64,000 bases of DNA from Amycolatopsis sp. MtRt-6 (lineage in GTDB: Bacteria; Actinomycetota; Actinomycetes; Mycobacteriales; Pseudonocardiaceae), in the NCBI RefSeq assembly GCF_017308975.1, contig NZ_JADWPD010000029.1, positions 1 to 64,000 of the forward strand. The letters run 5' to 3'. Position 1 is the first letter of the stretch, and every line of letters starts with the position of its first letter. A model generated the notes under the pieces. The model was given only the letters and a program-made list of their open reading frames with translations, was not told the origin of the DNA and made no database searches. Made by a program: the position numbers and the translations under genes. Below are positions 47,086 through 53,980 of the stretch, piece by piece.

Positions 47086-49266
47086 ATGGTGCGCATGAGA
47101 CGACTCGCCGTGCTCCGCCACGACCTGCCAGCCTCGTTGGTCGTTTTCCTCGTCGCCGTACCCCTTTCGCTGGGGATCGCGCTCGCTTCGGGCGCCCCGG
47201 TGGTCGCCGGGCTGATCGCCGCCGTCGTCGGCGGGACAGTCGCCGGGATACTCGGCGGCTCCGCGCTCCAGGTCAGCGGGCCCGCCGCGGGCCTGACGGT
47301 GGTGATGGCCGAAACCATCCAGACGTTCGGCTGGGCCGTCACCTGCGCGATCACCGTGGCCGCCGGCGCGGTGCAGATTCTGCTCGGCGCCTCCCGGGTC
47401 GCGCGCGCCGCGCTGGCCATCTCGCCCGCCATCGTGCACGGCATGCTCGCCGGGATCGGCGTGACGATCGTGCTCGGGCAGGTCCACGTCATCCTCGGCG
47501 GCAAACCCCACTCCTCGGCACTGGCGAACATCGCCGAGCTGCCGGCCCAGATCGTCGCCCGGCACGACGCGGCGACCGTGATCGGGCTGCTCGTCATCGC
47601 GATCCTGCTGGTGTGGCCGCGGCTCCCGCAGGCGCTGCGGCGGGTGCCCGGTCCACTGGCCGCGATCACGGTCGCCACCGCGGTGTCCGTGCTCGCCGGG
47701 ATGACCCTGCCGCGGGTGGAGCTGCCCGCGGACCTGCTGAACATCCGCTTCACCCCGCAGCTGCCCGGCGGCGGCTGGGGCGCGTTCGCCGTCGCGGTGC
47801 TCACCATCGCGGTGATCGCGTCGGTGGAAAGCCTGCTGTCGGCGGTCGCGGTGGACCGGCTGCACACCGGGCCGCGCGCCAACCTGAACCGGGAGCTCGT
47901 CGGGCAGGGCGCGGCGAACATGGTGTCCGGCGCGCTCGGCGGCCTGCCGGTCACCGGGGTCATCGTCCGCAGCTCCACCAACGTCGCCGCCGGCGCGAAG
48001 AGCCGGGCGTCGGCCGTGCTGCACGGGGTGTGGGTGCTGGTGTTCGTCGTCGCCCTCGCCGGGGTGATCCAGGACATCCCGCTCGCGGCGCTGGCCGGTC
48101 TCCTCGTCCACGTCGGGGTCAAGCTGGTCAACCCCGGGCACCTGAAGACCGTGCTGGCCCACGGCGACCTGCCGGTGTACCTGCTGACCCTCGGCGGGGT
48201 CGTCGTGTTCGACCTGCTCACCGGCGTGCTGGCCGGCATCGGGCTGGCGGTCGTGCTCATGCTGCGCCGCACGCTCTGGTCCGGCATCCACATCGAACGG
48301 GAAAGCACCGGGCCGGACGGCGAGCTCTGGCACGTCGTCGTCGAAGGCGTGCTCACGTTCCTGTCCGTGCCCCGGCTGAGCCGCGTGCTCGCCACCGTCC
48401 CCGCCGGCGCGCGGGTGCGGCTCGACCTCGTCGTCGACTACCTCGACCACGCGGCGTTCGAGAGCCTGCACACCTGGCAGCACGCCCACGAGGCCGCCGG
48501 CGGCACGGTGGAGGTCGACGAGATCGGCCACCCCTGGTTCGCCAACGGCAAGGAAGGCCGCCCGACGCGCAGCCGTCGCGCCGGTGCCGGGTTCGTGCCC
48601 CGCTGGCTGGCCCCGTGGTCGGCCTGGCAGGCCGCCGAAGTCCCCGCCCAGCCCACCCACCGCGGCGCGGCGGAGTTCCAGCGCCGCACGGCACCGCTGT
48701 TGCGCGACACGTTGTCGGGACTGGCGGACGGCCAGCGGCCCCGCACGCTGTTCATCACCTGCGGCGACTCCCGGATCGTGCCGAACCTGATCACCACCAG
48801 CGGACCGGGCGACCTGTTCACCATCCGCAACATCGGCAACCTCGTCCCGCCGGGACAGGCCGACGCGTCGATGAACGCGTCGATCGAGTACGCGGTGGGT
48901 GTGCTGGCGGTGGGCGAGATCGTCGTCTGCGGGCATTCGTCGTGCGGAGCGATGGCCGCGCTGGCCGCCGGACCACCGCCCGGTCCGCTCACCGACTGGC
49001 TGACGCACGCCGGTCCGAGCGCCCGCAGGTCGGGCCCGGTCACGGTGGACGGCACCGTCCCCGCCCGCGAAGGCGACCGGCTCGCGCTGCAGAACGTGTT
49101 GCAGCAGCTGGACCATCTGCGCGAGTACCCGCTCGTCGCCGAAGCCGAGCAGGCCGGACGACTGCGGCTGACCGGGATGTACTTCGACGTCGGCCGGGCC
49201 CAGGTCCACCTGTACGACCCCGCCGCCCGCGACTTCCAGGCCGCCGGGGTGCCGGTGGGCAGCTGA
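47086..49266 (+). CDS. SulP anion transporter fused to beta-carbonic anhydrase
   Basis: 726 aa. The N-terminal ~400 residues form a SulP membrane domain (about 10-12 hydrophobic segments, starting L-P-A-S-L-V-V-F-L-V-A). A short STAS-like region follows (~400-500), then a beta-carbonic anhydrase with zinc ligands in C-G-D-S-R (~558) and H-S-S-C-G (~617). Such fusions import bicarbonate and interconvert it with CO2. The anhydrase is zinc-dependent, which is of interest beside a putative zincophore locus. No clear ribosome site; an ATG at 47095 is an alternative. Confidence 0.92.
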   Translation: MVRMRRLAVLRHDLPASLVVFLVAVPLSLGIALASGAPVVAGLIAAVVGGTVAGILGGSALQVSGPAAGLTVVMAETIQTFGWAVTCAITVAAGAVQILLGASRVARAALAISPAIVHGMLAGIGVTIVLGQVHVILGGKPHSSALANIAELPAQIVARHDAATVIGLLVIAILLVWPRLPQALRRVPGPLAAITVATAVSVLAGMTLPRVELPADLLNIRFTPQLPGGGWGAFAVAVLTIAVIASVESLLSAVAVDRLHTGPRANLNRELVGQGAANMVSGALGGLPVTGVIVRSSTNVAAGAKSRASAVLHGVWVLVFVVALAGVIQDIPLAALAGLLVHVGVKLVNPGHLKTVLAHGDLPVYLLTLGGVVVFDLLTGVLAGIGLAVVLMLRRTLWSGIHIERESTGPDGELWHVVVEGVLTFLSVPRLSRVLATVPAGARVRLDLVVDYLDHAAFESLHTWQHAHEAAGGTVEVDEIGHPWFANGKEGRPTRSRRAGAGFVPRWLAPWSAWQAAEVPAQPTHRGAAEFQRRTAPLLRDTLSGLADGQRPRTLFITCGDSRIVPNLITTSGPGDLFTIRNIGNLVPPGQADASMNASIEYAVGVLAVGEIVVCGHSSCGAMAALAAGPPPGPLTDWLTHAGPSARRSGPVTVDGTVPAREGDRLALQNVLQQLDHLREYPLVAEAEQAGRLRLTGMYFDVGRAQVHLYDPAARDFQAAGVPVGS

Positions 49267-49287
49267 ACGGAAAACCCGGGCGTGCTC

Positions 49288-49317
49288 GCCGTCTCCGGCT
49301 AGCTAGCCGGAGACGGC
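49288..49317. terminator. Perfect 30-bp palindromic terminator between convergent genes
   Basis: A 13-bp stem (GCCGTCTCCGGCT and complement) around AGCT, between the SulP-anhydrase stop (49266) and the PucR-type gene. The hairpin contains the stop codon of the PucR-type gene (49303-49305) and its last codons, so it can serve both directions. Confidence 0.75.
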
Positions 49318-50400
49318 GTGCACGACGACCGCCGCCGACAGCACGTAGGCGCCGCGGCCGGTGAGCGGGTTCTGCCCGGTGACCTCTTCGATGCGCCGGA
49401 TCCGGTAGTCCAAAGTGGACCGGTGGATGAACAGCTCGCGCGCGGCCACGGTCCGGTTGAAGTCGGCGCGGATCAGCGCTTCGAGCGTGCCGAACAGGAC
49501 TTCGTTGCCCGCCAGCGGGGAAATCAGCCCCCGCAACCGCGCCGACGTCACCGGGTCCCGCAGCACCGCGTACTCCAGCAGGACGTCGTCGAGGCTGTAC
49601 GCCCCGGCCGGGCGGCCGGTCGCCGCGGCCAGCGCCAGGACGTCCACCGCCTCCTTGCAGCCGGCGGCGAGCGCGGCCCGGGTGGCGGGCACGGTCGTCG
49701 TCCACGGCAGCTGGTCGAACCGGCCGGCCAGCGCCTCGAGCAACGGGGAGATCCGCCGTTCGAGCCGGTCCGGGACGAGCACGACGACCCCGTCGCCGCC
49801 CGGCGCGCCCAGCAGGCCGTCTTCGTGGTGCTCGTCGAGCACCGCGGCCAGCCGGTCGTGCGGCACTGCCCGCGGGAACCGGGCCGCGACCACGACGTAG
49901 GCGTCCTCCAGGCCGGCCAGCTGCGCCGGCGTGAGCTGCTCCTGCCGGAGGAGGCGCTGGACGAGGGCGCACCGGGCATCCCGCGCCGGCGCGGCGGGCG
50001 CCGGCCGGCCGGCACCCGCGAGCAGGTCCTGGACCAGCAGGTGCGCGACCTGCACGACGGACACGACCCGGCGCGGCCGGTGCCGGGCGACGACGTCGGT
50101 CACCTGGGCCGCGAACCGGCCGAGCAGGTCGGCAGCCGCGCCGGGGGCCCCGCCCGCCTCCGCGAACGCCTCGCCGGCGATCCGGACGCGGGCGCGCTGC
50201 GCGGGCGTGACCGTGGCGTCTTCTTCGATGACGCGGCGGTAGACCGCGGCCACGTCGTCCAGCAGCGCCGTCGCCACGGACCGGGCGGCCGGCGGCGTGA
50301 CGCCGTCGAGCAGGTCGGCCGACGGCACCGCCATGCCGTCGACGACGAAGCCGTCCTGTGGCTGCGTCCGGCCGTCCGGCCGGTCGTCCAGCACCGTCAT
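49303..50400 (-). CDS. PucR/CdaR-type transcription regulator (4 of 4)
   Basis: 365 aa. C-terminal HTH F-N-R-T-V-A-A-R-E-L-F-I-H-R-S-T-L-D-Y-R then R-I-E-E-V-T-G; central domain with A-Y-V-V-V-A-A-R-F. The most divergent of the four paralogues. Divergent from the winged-helix gene at 50746 across a 345-bp gap. Targets unknown. Confidence 0.85.
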   Translation of the reverse strand: MTVLDDRPDGRTQPQDGFVVDGMAVPSADLLDGVTPPAARSVATALLDDVAAVYRRVIEEDATVTPAQRARVRIAGEAFAEAGGAPGAAADLLGRFAAQVTDVVARHRPRRVVSVVQVAHLLVQDLLAGAGRPAPAAPARDARCALVQRLLRQEQLTPAQLAGLEDAYVVVAARFPRAVPHDRLAAVLDEHHEDGLLGAPGGDGVVVLVPDRLERRISPLLEALAGRFDQLPWTTTVPATRAALAAGCKEAVDVLALAAATGRPAGAYSLDDVLLEYAVLRDPVTSARLRGLISPLAGNEVLFGTLEALIRADFNRTVAARELFIHRSTLDYRIRRIEEVTGQNPLTGRGAYVLSAAVVVHAVSG

Positions 50401-50745
50401 GCGATCCCCACCCTGTTCGACCGTGTCTTCACCGCGTTCGGCGACGCCCCATCCCCAAGCCGTCACGCACGGTGAGCGTATCGACGAAGATCGGCACCGA
50501 GCAACGCTTGCAGGGGAATCCCTCAACAACCCGGACCAAACCGGACAGACCGGATACCACCCAGGTCGGAGCGGCTTTTTCGCCCGCCGCCCACCACCCG
50601 GTGTGACCCACGTCCGAGTCCGGGGGACCTCGGGATCCACCGAAAGAGATTTCAGTGGAATGCGCAGCCGCCCGGCCCTTGTCCCCGGTCTTCGGCGTCA
50701 TACACACTCTGCGCCGAAGAATTCCCCTGACCCATTCGAGGAATC
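50401..50745. promoter_or_regulatory. Intergenic promoter region with an inverted repeat
   Basis: A 345-bp region between divergent regulators with no accepted gene. An inverted repeat CTTCGGCG...CGCCGAAG (arms 50690-50697 and 50712-50719) lies 27 bp before the winged-helix start and could be an autoregulatory operator or a leader hairpin. Nothing else was recognised. Confidence 0.45.
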
Positions 50746-51078
50746 ATGACCGACGTGATCGAGCGCACTCCGTCGCAGGAGCCCGTGGTGCGCGTCCAAG
50801 GGCTCGAAATGAACCTGCGGACCGGCCAGGTGCGCCTTCGGGGGGAAGCGGTCCACCTGACGCCGACCGAGTTCCGGCTGTTGCGGATGCTCATGCTCAA
50901 CCCGAACCGCGTCAGCCCGGGCTGGCTGCTCGAACGCGCACTCGGCGGCGGCGACAGCCGGAAGGTCCGGTTCTACGTCGGCCGGCTGCGCCGGAAACTG
51001 GGCGACCGCCACCACGTGCTGATCCGCACCGCGCACGGCGCGGGCTACCGGCTCGCCGGCCGCACCGCGACCCCGTGA
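50746..51078 (+). CDS. Stand-alone OmpR-type winged-helix regulator
   Basis: 110 aa. It contains only the OmpR/PhoB DNA-binding domain: L-T-P-T-E-F-R-L-L-R-M-L, V-R-F-Y-V-G-R-L-R-R-K-L and I-R-T-A-H-G-A-G-Y-R-L. No receiver domain is present and the N-terminal ~15 residues are a short lead. GAGG precedes the ATG. Lone winged-helix proteins occur as pathway regulators in actinomycetes; here the nearest candidate targets are the secreted protein and the small-peptide genes at 52.8-53.9 kb. Confidence 0.85.
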   Translation: MTDVIERTPSQEPVVRVQGLEMNLRTGQVRLRGEAVHLTPTEFRLLRMLMLNPNRVSPGWLLERALGGGDSRKVRFYVGRLRRKLGDRHHVLIRTAHGAGYRLAGRTATP

Positions 51079-51216
51079 TCACCTTGCCCGGCAAGGGAAA
51101 TCCCGGATCGACGTTCGGCGTTCGCGGATACGGCGAGGCGGTTGTTCTCCCCTAATCTTCGCGGCACGGGCGAAACCACTCGCCCGGATCGGAACGACCG
51201 AAAGGCCGCGTGGGAA

Positions 51217-51570
51217 ATGAAGATGCGTACTCTGACGAAGATCACGACCGCCGTCGCCGCGACCGCGCTGGTGTGCGCGGGCCTGCTCGGCGCGACGGGC
51301 ACGGCGGGCGCGGCGGTTGCGGGCACGCAGACCGCCTCCGACGTCACGGTGCCGGGCCTCGGCAGCGTGACCCTGACCGGCAAGGTCGTCGCCGTCCACG
51401 GCAAGTACGTCACCATCGTCCTGGACGGCTCCGGTCGGAAGGTCGTGGTCGAGTGGACTCCGCTGACGAAGGTCATCGGGGATCTGAAGAAGGACGTGAA
51501 GGTGCAGGTTGTCACCCTGAACTCGATCCTCGGCCTGATCAAGGCGGATGTGATCTCTGTCCTGGGCTGA
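51217..51570 (+). CDS. Small secreted protein of unknown function
   Basis: 117 aa with a clear Sec signal peptide (positive start M-K-M-R-T-L-T-K, hydrophobic core ~10-27, A-G-A-A cleavage region near 30-34). The mature ~80 residues contain G-S-V-T-L-T-G-K-V-V-A-V-H-G-K-Y-V and look like a small beta-strand domain. No Cys in the mature part and no similarity to the Cys-motif peptides. Function unknown. Confidence 0.75.
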   Translation: MKMRTLTKITTAVAATALVCAGLLGATGTAGAAVAGTQTASDVTVPGLGSVTLTGKVVAVHGKYVTIVLDGSGRKVVVEWTPLTKVIGDLKKDVKVQVVTLNSILGLIKADVISVLG

Positions 51571-51692
51571 TCCTTGCCCTGGGGCCCGTGGAGATTCTTT
51601 CTCCGCGGGCCTCTTTCTTTTGGCCGGGTTTCAGGCACGGCTTCGCCGTGGCGTGGGAAATCGGCGTGTTCGATGGCCGTTAGCTTGGAGAC

Positions 51693-51995
51693 ATGACCAG
51701 CAACGCGGCTCTCTCCTCCGAGGCGGTGGCTCTCGCCGACTGCCTCGGTGAGCTGGTCGCGCGCATGCGCTCCGCCGAAGCCGAACTCGGGGCCCTGCTG
51801 GTGGAGATCGAGCAGCGCGGGTTGTGGCTCAGGTTCCGCCCGAGCATTGCGTGAGTGCCGAGGCCAACCTGCTGGCTTTCGCGGAGGAGGCCGGGCACAA
51901 GCAGGTCGCCGCCCTTCCGCGCCAGCGCCCTGCTTGACGCTTTGGCCGAGCGTCGCACCGGGGATGAGGGGCCCGACTTCCGCACCACCCCGCAG
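51693..51995 (+). pseudogene. DUF222/HNH endonuclease remnant
   Basis: An ATG at 51693 opens a 53-codon frame (E-L-G-A-L-L-V-E-I-E-Q-R-G-L-W) like the N-terminus of DUF222 (13E12-type) HNH proteins, ending at a TGA (51852-51854). Downstream, in other frames, come fragments E-A-N-L-L-A-F-A-E-E-A-G-H-K and S-A-L-L-D-A-L-A-E-R-R-T-G-D-E-G that fit the later DUF222 region. At least one stop and one frameshift, so the gene is broken. DUF222/HNH genes are multicopy and mobile in actinobacteria. Confidence 0.6.
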
Positions 51996-52089
51996 CGCTA
52001 CGGGGATGGCCTGACCAACGACGAACGAACGAGCCGACCCGCTTACGACGGGAGAACCGCCGCAACCGAGCGACAGCCTTCTTCGCCGG

Positions 52090-52245
52090 CTGTATCCGGC
52101 CACGTGATCGACCTGTGCTCCCGCCGATTCGCCGGCTGGACAACCGCCGATCACCCGCGTACCGGCGCTGAACAACGCCGTCGCCCCAGCACCAACCGGA
52201 ACCGGAATGATCTTCCGCTCCGATCGTGGCGCTCTCCGCGTACGT
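52090..52245 (+). mobile_element. IS3-family transposase (integrase core) remnant
   Basis: Short translated stretches match the DDE integrase core of IS3-family transposases: V-I-D-L-C-S-R-R-F-A-G-W-T-T-A-D-H (usual V-I-D-L-x-S-R-R-x-V-G-W) and, in another frame ~60 bp on, M-I-F-R-S-D-R-G-A (usual I-F-H-S-D-R-G-S). The pieces are frameshifted and no ends were found, so this is a decayed copy next to the DUF222 remnant. Confidence 0.6.
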
Positions 52246-52466
52246 TTGCCGGTGGGCGTACCGCCGCGGGCCGCCCGGGAACTGGACCGCTCCCGGCCGC
52301 ACCACCCACCGACCCCGCCACCTTCACCTTGCCCGCAAGCACAACGACCCCGCGTTCCGGTGACCCGCCGGTGGCGAACCCGCGTTTCCCCATCCGCGCA
52401 TGGTGATTCCCGCCACCGCGTTCTACCGTTTCCTGATCATTCCGGCGAATCAGAGCGGGAGCGACC

Positions 52467-52748
52467 ATGGATCACGACACCCGTCCGGACAGCGGCTCGC
52501 TCACCCGCCGCGCCGTGAACATGCTCAAGGCCGTTCGCGATGGCCGGGCGCAGCTGTCGCTCGGGTGCGAGCCCGATCTCTACGTCGACGGTATCCCCTG
52601 CTGTGACCAGGCGACCGCGCGTACCCTCGGCCGGCTCGGCCTTATTGCGGCGAACGGGCCCGGGCGGCTGGGCGAGCTGGTGCCCGCCGTGGTCACCAAG
52701 GCCGGCCAGAATGTGCTCGCCGCTACGGAATTCCGGGTTGCGGGCTGA
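52467..52748 (+). CDS. Conserved-type hypothetical protein, 93 aa
   Basis: 93 aa with a G-rich ribosome site (GGGAGCGACC) before the ATG. It contains L-T-R-R-A-V-N-M-L-K-A-V, G-R-A-Q-L-S-L-G-C-E-P-D-L and a D-G-I-P-C-C-D-Q segment, i.e. three Cys in the central part that might bind metal or form a disulfide. No membrane segment. Not recognised; looks like a small cytoplasmic actinobacterial protein. Ends at a strong bidirectional terminator. Confidence 0.65.
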   Translation: MDHDTRPDSGSLTRRAVNMLKAVRDGRAQLSLGCEPDLYVDGIPCCDQATARTLGRLGLIAANGPGRLGELVPAVVTKAGQNVLAATEFRVAG

Positions 52749-52754
52749 TCCCGA

Positions 52755-52790
52755 CGGCAGGGGGCGGAGGGGTGCCTCCGCCCCCTGCCG
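52755..52790. terminator. Bidirectional 16-bp-stem terminator
   Basis: CGGCAGGGGGCGGAGG (52755-52770) pairs perfectly with 52775-52790 across a 4-nt loop. Lies between the convergent stops of the 93-aa gene (52748) and small-peptide gene 5 (52799). Confidence 0.85.
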
Positions 52791-52798
52791 TGCCGGGA

Positions 52799-53080
52799 TC
52801 AGCCGCGGGTGAGCTCGCTCACCCGGACCGACAGCAGGTCCGAAGAGGACAGCAGCTCGTCGTGCGCCACGCCGCTGTCGAGGAGGTCCTCGCGGTCGTC
52901 GAAGTGGCCGGCGTGCTTGTGGTAGAACGCTTTCGCCGCGAAGTAGCCGAAGCCGGCCGCGCCGAGGCCGACCGCGGCCAGGTCCACCGCGGCGGGGGTG
53001 CAGGCGATGGTGACTTCCCGGCCGCCGTACTCCAGCGGCTCGAGCGATCCGGCGAACGAAGCCGTCGAAATCCTGCTCAT
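52799..53080 (-). CDS. Small Cys-motif peptide, family member 5
   Basis: 93 aa; GGAGG 5 nt before the ATG decides this start over one 12 bp upstream. Motif L-E-P-L-E-Y (13-18), Cys27 (I-A-C-T-P, as C-T-P in member 4) 12 residues after the Pro, Gly/Ala hydrophobic stretch (L-A-A-V-G-L-G-A-A-G-F-G-Y-F), then F-Y-H-K-H-A-G-H-F, acidic spacer, tail S-S-S-D-L-L-S-V-R-V-S-E-L. It follows member 6 by 21 bp on the same strand (probable operon). Confidence 0.78.
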   Translation of the reverse strand: MSRISTASFAGSLEPLEYGGREVTIACTPAAVDLAAVGLGAAGFGYFAAKAFYHKHAGHFDDREDLLDSGVAHDELLSSSDLLSVRVSELTRG

Positions 53081-53101
53081 CTCATCCTCCATCGGTTCGG
53101 T

Positions 53102-53374
53102 TCAGGCCTTGCCTGCGGCTTGGTTGCGCATGCCGAGCAGTTCCGCGACGGGGAGTCCCGCCACCCCTTCCGGGACTTCGAGGTCGTCGGCCTGCTGCAC
53201 GCAACCGTGGTAGTGGCAGTTGACCCACCCCACCCCCGCCCCGACGGCAGCCCCGAAAAAGGTCGCCGCGGCGACCGCCCAGGTGCAGGCAGTGGGATCC
53301 ACCGCCTGCGCCCCAAAGGAAAGAGGCTCCATCCCCGGGGTCACCGGGTCCTGCATGGCCTCGATCACTTCCAT
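53102..53374 (-). CDS. Small Cys-motif peptide, family member 6 (Cys-rich variant)
   Basis: 90 aa, AGGAGA before the ATG. Leader M-E-V-I-E-A-M, motif M-E-P-L-S-F (15-20), Cys30 13 residues after the Pro, hydrophobic Gly/Ala segment (F-F-G-A-A-V-G-A-G-V-G-W-V), then N-C-H-Y-H-G-C with two further Cys and two His that could bind metal or form a ring. The tail is V-A-E-L-L-G-M-R-N-Q. First gene of the 6-5 pair; no function recognised. Confidence 0.75.
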   Translation of the reverse strand: MEVIEAMQDPVTPGMEPLSFGAQAVDPTACTWAVAAATFFGAAVGAGVGWVNCHYHGCVQQADDLEVPEGVAGLPVAELLGMRNQAAGKA

Positions 53375-53653
53375 CTCTTCTCCTCTGCTCCCGTACCACG
53401 CACCGCGTAGCCTCGGTCAAGATAAGCGACCGGCCGGGAACGGGTCATCCACCGATTGACGGAGGATTCGGGCAACCGACACACCAGGGTGGTTGACATT
53501 CCGCGGTTGTCCGAACATTCGGGGATTTCCGACCGCAACCCGCCGATTCTGTTGCCTTCCGGAGAACGGCGGTCATCATGGCCTTACCCCGGTCGGCACG
53601 GCCGGGGAAATTCCTTGGCATACCTGCCGAACCACCGAGAACGGACGAATCCG

Positions 53654-53929
53654 ATGACTGTTGTCGAAGCCGCCGCGAGCACACATTTCTCCCGTGACAC
53701 CGGCACCTTGCAGCCGCTCGAAGTTCCCGAGGCCGTCCTGCCGCTGGCCTGCGCCGCGGAGTTCGACACCGTCTACGTCGGCGTCACCGCGTTCACCTAC
53801 GCGTGGAAGGCCGCCGTGCACGTCTTCCGGCACGGGTTCGACCAGACCGCTTCGCCGGTCGCCGAAGGCCCGGCCGGCGGCGACCGCATGTCGGCCGTCC
53901 AGCTGCTGAACGTGCTCGGCACGCTGTGA
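53654..53929 (+). CDS. Small Cys-motif peptide, family member 7
   Basis: 91 aa. Leader M-T-V-V-E-A-A-A-S like members 1 and 2, motif L-Q-P-L-E-V (19-24), Cys33 12 residues after the Pro, helical segment with V-Y-V-G-V-T-A-F-T-Y-A-W-K-A-A, then V-F-R-H-G-F-D, Gly/acid spacer, tail A-V-Q-L-L-N-V-L-G-T-L. Divergent from the member 6-5 pair across a 279-bp promoter region that shows no other gene. Strong terminator downstream. Confidence 0.75.
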   Translation: MTVVEAAASTHFSRDTGTLQPLEVPEAVLPLACAAEFDTVYVGVTAFTYAWKAAVHVFRHGFDQTASPVAEGPAGGDRMSAVQLLNVLGTL

Positions 53930-53935
53930 CACGGT

Positions 53936-53974
53936 GGGTCCTGCGACCGGCCGGAGCGGGCGGTCGCAGGACCC
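53936..53974. terminator. Bidirectional 14-bp-stem terminator
   Basis: GGGTCCTGCGACCG (53936-53949) pairs with CGGTCGCAGGACCC (53961-53974). Seven bases after the peptide-7 stop and just before the convergent binding-protein stop (53981). Confidence 0.85.
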
Positions 53975-53980
53975 GCTGCC

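Noticed and set aside
51217..51570. The small secreted protein as an eighth member of the Cys-motif peptide family
   Set aside because: It has a Sec signal peptide, no L-x-P-L-E motif, no Cys at the required spacing and no D-L-L tail.
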